Positions 63,901-64,000 of a DNA stretch of 64,000 bases are shown here, in pieces. Below the pieces are notes generated by a model. The model was given only the letters and a program-made list of their open reading frames with translations, made no database searches and was not told the DNA's origin. The position numbers and the translations under genes are program-made. Source of the DNA: Marivita sp046591575 (GTDB lineage: Bacteria; Pseudomonadota; Alphaproteobacteria; Rhodobacterales; Rhodobacteraceae); NCBI RefSeq assembly GCF_046591575.1, contig NZ_JBIQWA010000001.1:744001-808000 (forward strand), written 5' to 3'. Position 1 is the first letter of the stretch. The number at the start of each line of letters is the position of its first letter.

Positions 63901-64000
63901 CTTTTCTATCAAAGACGATGACAAAACACCGCAATTGGTCGAAACTGCGAAAATTCTAACCGATCTTGGTTTCGCCATTGTCGCCACTGCTGGAACCGCA
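60944..64000 (+). CDS. carB: carbamoyl-phosphate synthase large subunit (3' partial)
   Basis: Makes carbamoyl phosphate for arginine and pyrimidine synthesis with the CarA glutaminase. From ATG 60944 (MPKRDDIKSIMIIGAG) the frame is open to the last base, giving 1019 codons of a protein usually around 1100. Both ATP-grasp halves are visible: the first has GPIVIGQACEFDYSG and RPAFTLGGTGGG, the second GGGPNRIGQGIEFDYC and RPSYVLGGRAM. The final residues enter the C-terminal allosteric MGS-like domain (GFAIVATAGTA). The gene begins 174 bases from the divergent aspS start. carA is not in the window. Confidence 0.97.
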   Translation, partial: MPKRDDIKSIMIIGAGPIVIGQACEFDYSGAQACKALREEGYRVILVNSNPATIMTDPELADATYIEPITPEIVAKIIEKERPDALLPTMGGQTGLNTSLALEEMGVLDKFGVEMIGAKREAIEMAEDRKLFREAMDRIGLENPKATIITAPKNDDGVTDLDAGVQLALNELEDIGLPAIIRPAFTLGGTGGGVAYNREDFVHFCRSGMDASPVNQILVDQSLLGWKEFEMEVVRDKADNAIIVCAIENVDPMGVHTGDSITVAPALTLTDKEYQIMRNGSIAVLREIGVETGGSNVQWAINPEDGRMVVIEMNPRVSRSSALASKATGFPIAKIAAKLAVGYTLDELDNDITKVTPASFEPTIDYVVTKIPKFAFEKFPGSEPHLTTAMKSVGEAMAIGRTIHESLQKALASMESGLTGFDEVHIEGAPEKSAVIKAISQQTPDRMRTIAQAMRHGLSDDEIHATTMFDPWFLARIREIVDAEEDLRANGLPSDEASMRAIKMLGFTDARLGLLTNQSEKAVRAQRLGLNVKASFKRIDTCAAEFEAQTPYMYSTYEAPMMGDVECEARPSDRKKVVILGGGPNRIGQGIEFDYCCCHACFALTDAGYETIMVNCNPETVSTDYDTSDRLYFEPLTFEHVLEILRVEQDNGTLHGVIVQFGGQTPLKLANALEAEGIPILGTTPDAIDLAEDRERFQALVNELGLKQPHNGIASSDEAALAIAEDIGFPLVIRPSYVLGGRAMEIVRDMSQLERYIKEAVVVSGDSPVLLDSYLSGATELDVDALCDGTQVHVAGIMQHIEEAGVHSGDSACSLPPYSLSDELLAEVKRQTEALALALNVRGLMNVQFAIKDNEIYLIEVNPRASRTVPFVAKATDSAIASIAARVMAGEPLTNFPLRAPYPVNADYDTDLPLADPMTLADPKMPWFSVKEAVLPFARFPGVDTILGPEMRSTGEVMGWDRSFPRAFLKAQLGAGTHLPTSGTVFFSIKDDDKTPQLVETAKILTDLGFAIVATAGTA

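Overview
The window is about 64 kb of a marine Roseobacter-clade (Rhodobacterales, Alphaproteobacteria) chromosome. Three things point there. The photosynthesis gene order bchB-H-L-M-lhaA-puhABC-bciE-acsF-puhE-hemA-cycA is typical of aerobic anoxygenic phototrophs. A form I aerobic CO dehydrogenase operon is present. Many roseobacter-type conserved hypotheticals occur (DUF6455, DUF1467, DUF2834, DUF4175/TIGR02302).

Layout. 1-13.2 kb: the distal half of a photosynthesis superoperon, all on the + strand and mostly with overlapping or adjacent genes. It encodes Mg insertion (BchH), Mg-protoporphyrin methylation (BchM), the oxygen-dependent ring cyclase (AcsF plus its likely partner BciE), protochlorophyllide reduction (BchB end, BchL), reaction-centre H subunit and assembly factors (PuhA/B/C/E, LhaA), 5-aminolevulinate synthase (HemA) and a cytochrome c2-type electron carrier. 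An intrinsic terminator closes it at about 13.2 kb. A clear assembly artefact (31 G plus an N inside a perfect 127-bp duplication) sits after acsF. 13.3-15.4 kb: ugd and a polyprenyl-phosphate sugar transferase with a consensus CtrA box, suggesting surface polysaccharide. 15.7-22.3 kb: a TlpA-like thioredoxin divergent from argH-lipoprotein-DUF2834-lysA-DUF4175. 22.3-27.4 kb (minus strand): arfB, a minigene/RNA locus carrying the exact 16S rRNA 3' tail complement, a queuosine-precursor transporter, a phytase-like protein, mepA, an MFS carrier and a thioesterase. 27.5-35.8 kb: yggT, recQ, yaaA, a hybrid histidine kinase, a thiolase, an MscS channel and a tiny membrane protein. 36-42.5 kb: leuC-leuD, two accessory genes, leuB, a DMT exporter and tRNA-Pro(CGG).

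42.6-51.2 kb (minus strand): a CO oxidation locus read coxC-like (MHYT-LytTR), coxM, coxS, coxL, coxD, coxE, xdhC/coxI, a 33-codon ORF and coxG. CoxL has the form I active-site loop with Cys387. Two 16-bp direct repeats 21 bp apart lie between the MHYT-LytTR gene and coxM; this is the geometry expected for a LytTR operator, so the regulator gene may carry its own target site at its 3' end. 51.3-64 kb is housekeeping: a BadF-type kinase, tRNA-Leu(CAG), an NDUFA9-like protein, two four-cysteine DUF6455 proteins, an M48 lipoprotein, a nitroreductase, EI24, mce, a response-regulator protein, aspS, and carB running off the end.

Together the genes suggest an aerobic heterotroph that supplements its energy with light and with CO oxidation. 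No phage, insertion sequence, rRNA operon or CRISPR array was seen. The signals most worth checking are the LytTR repeats, the SD/anti-SD minigene at 22.7-22.9 kb, and the 19-bp palindrome before the queuosine-precursor transporter.
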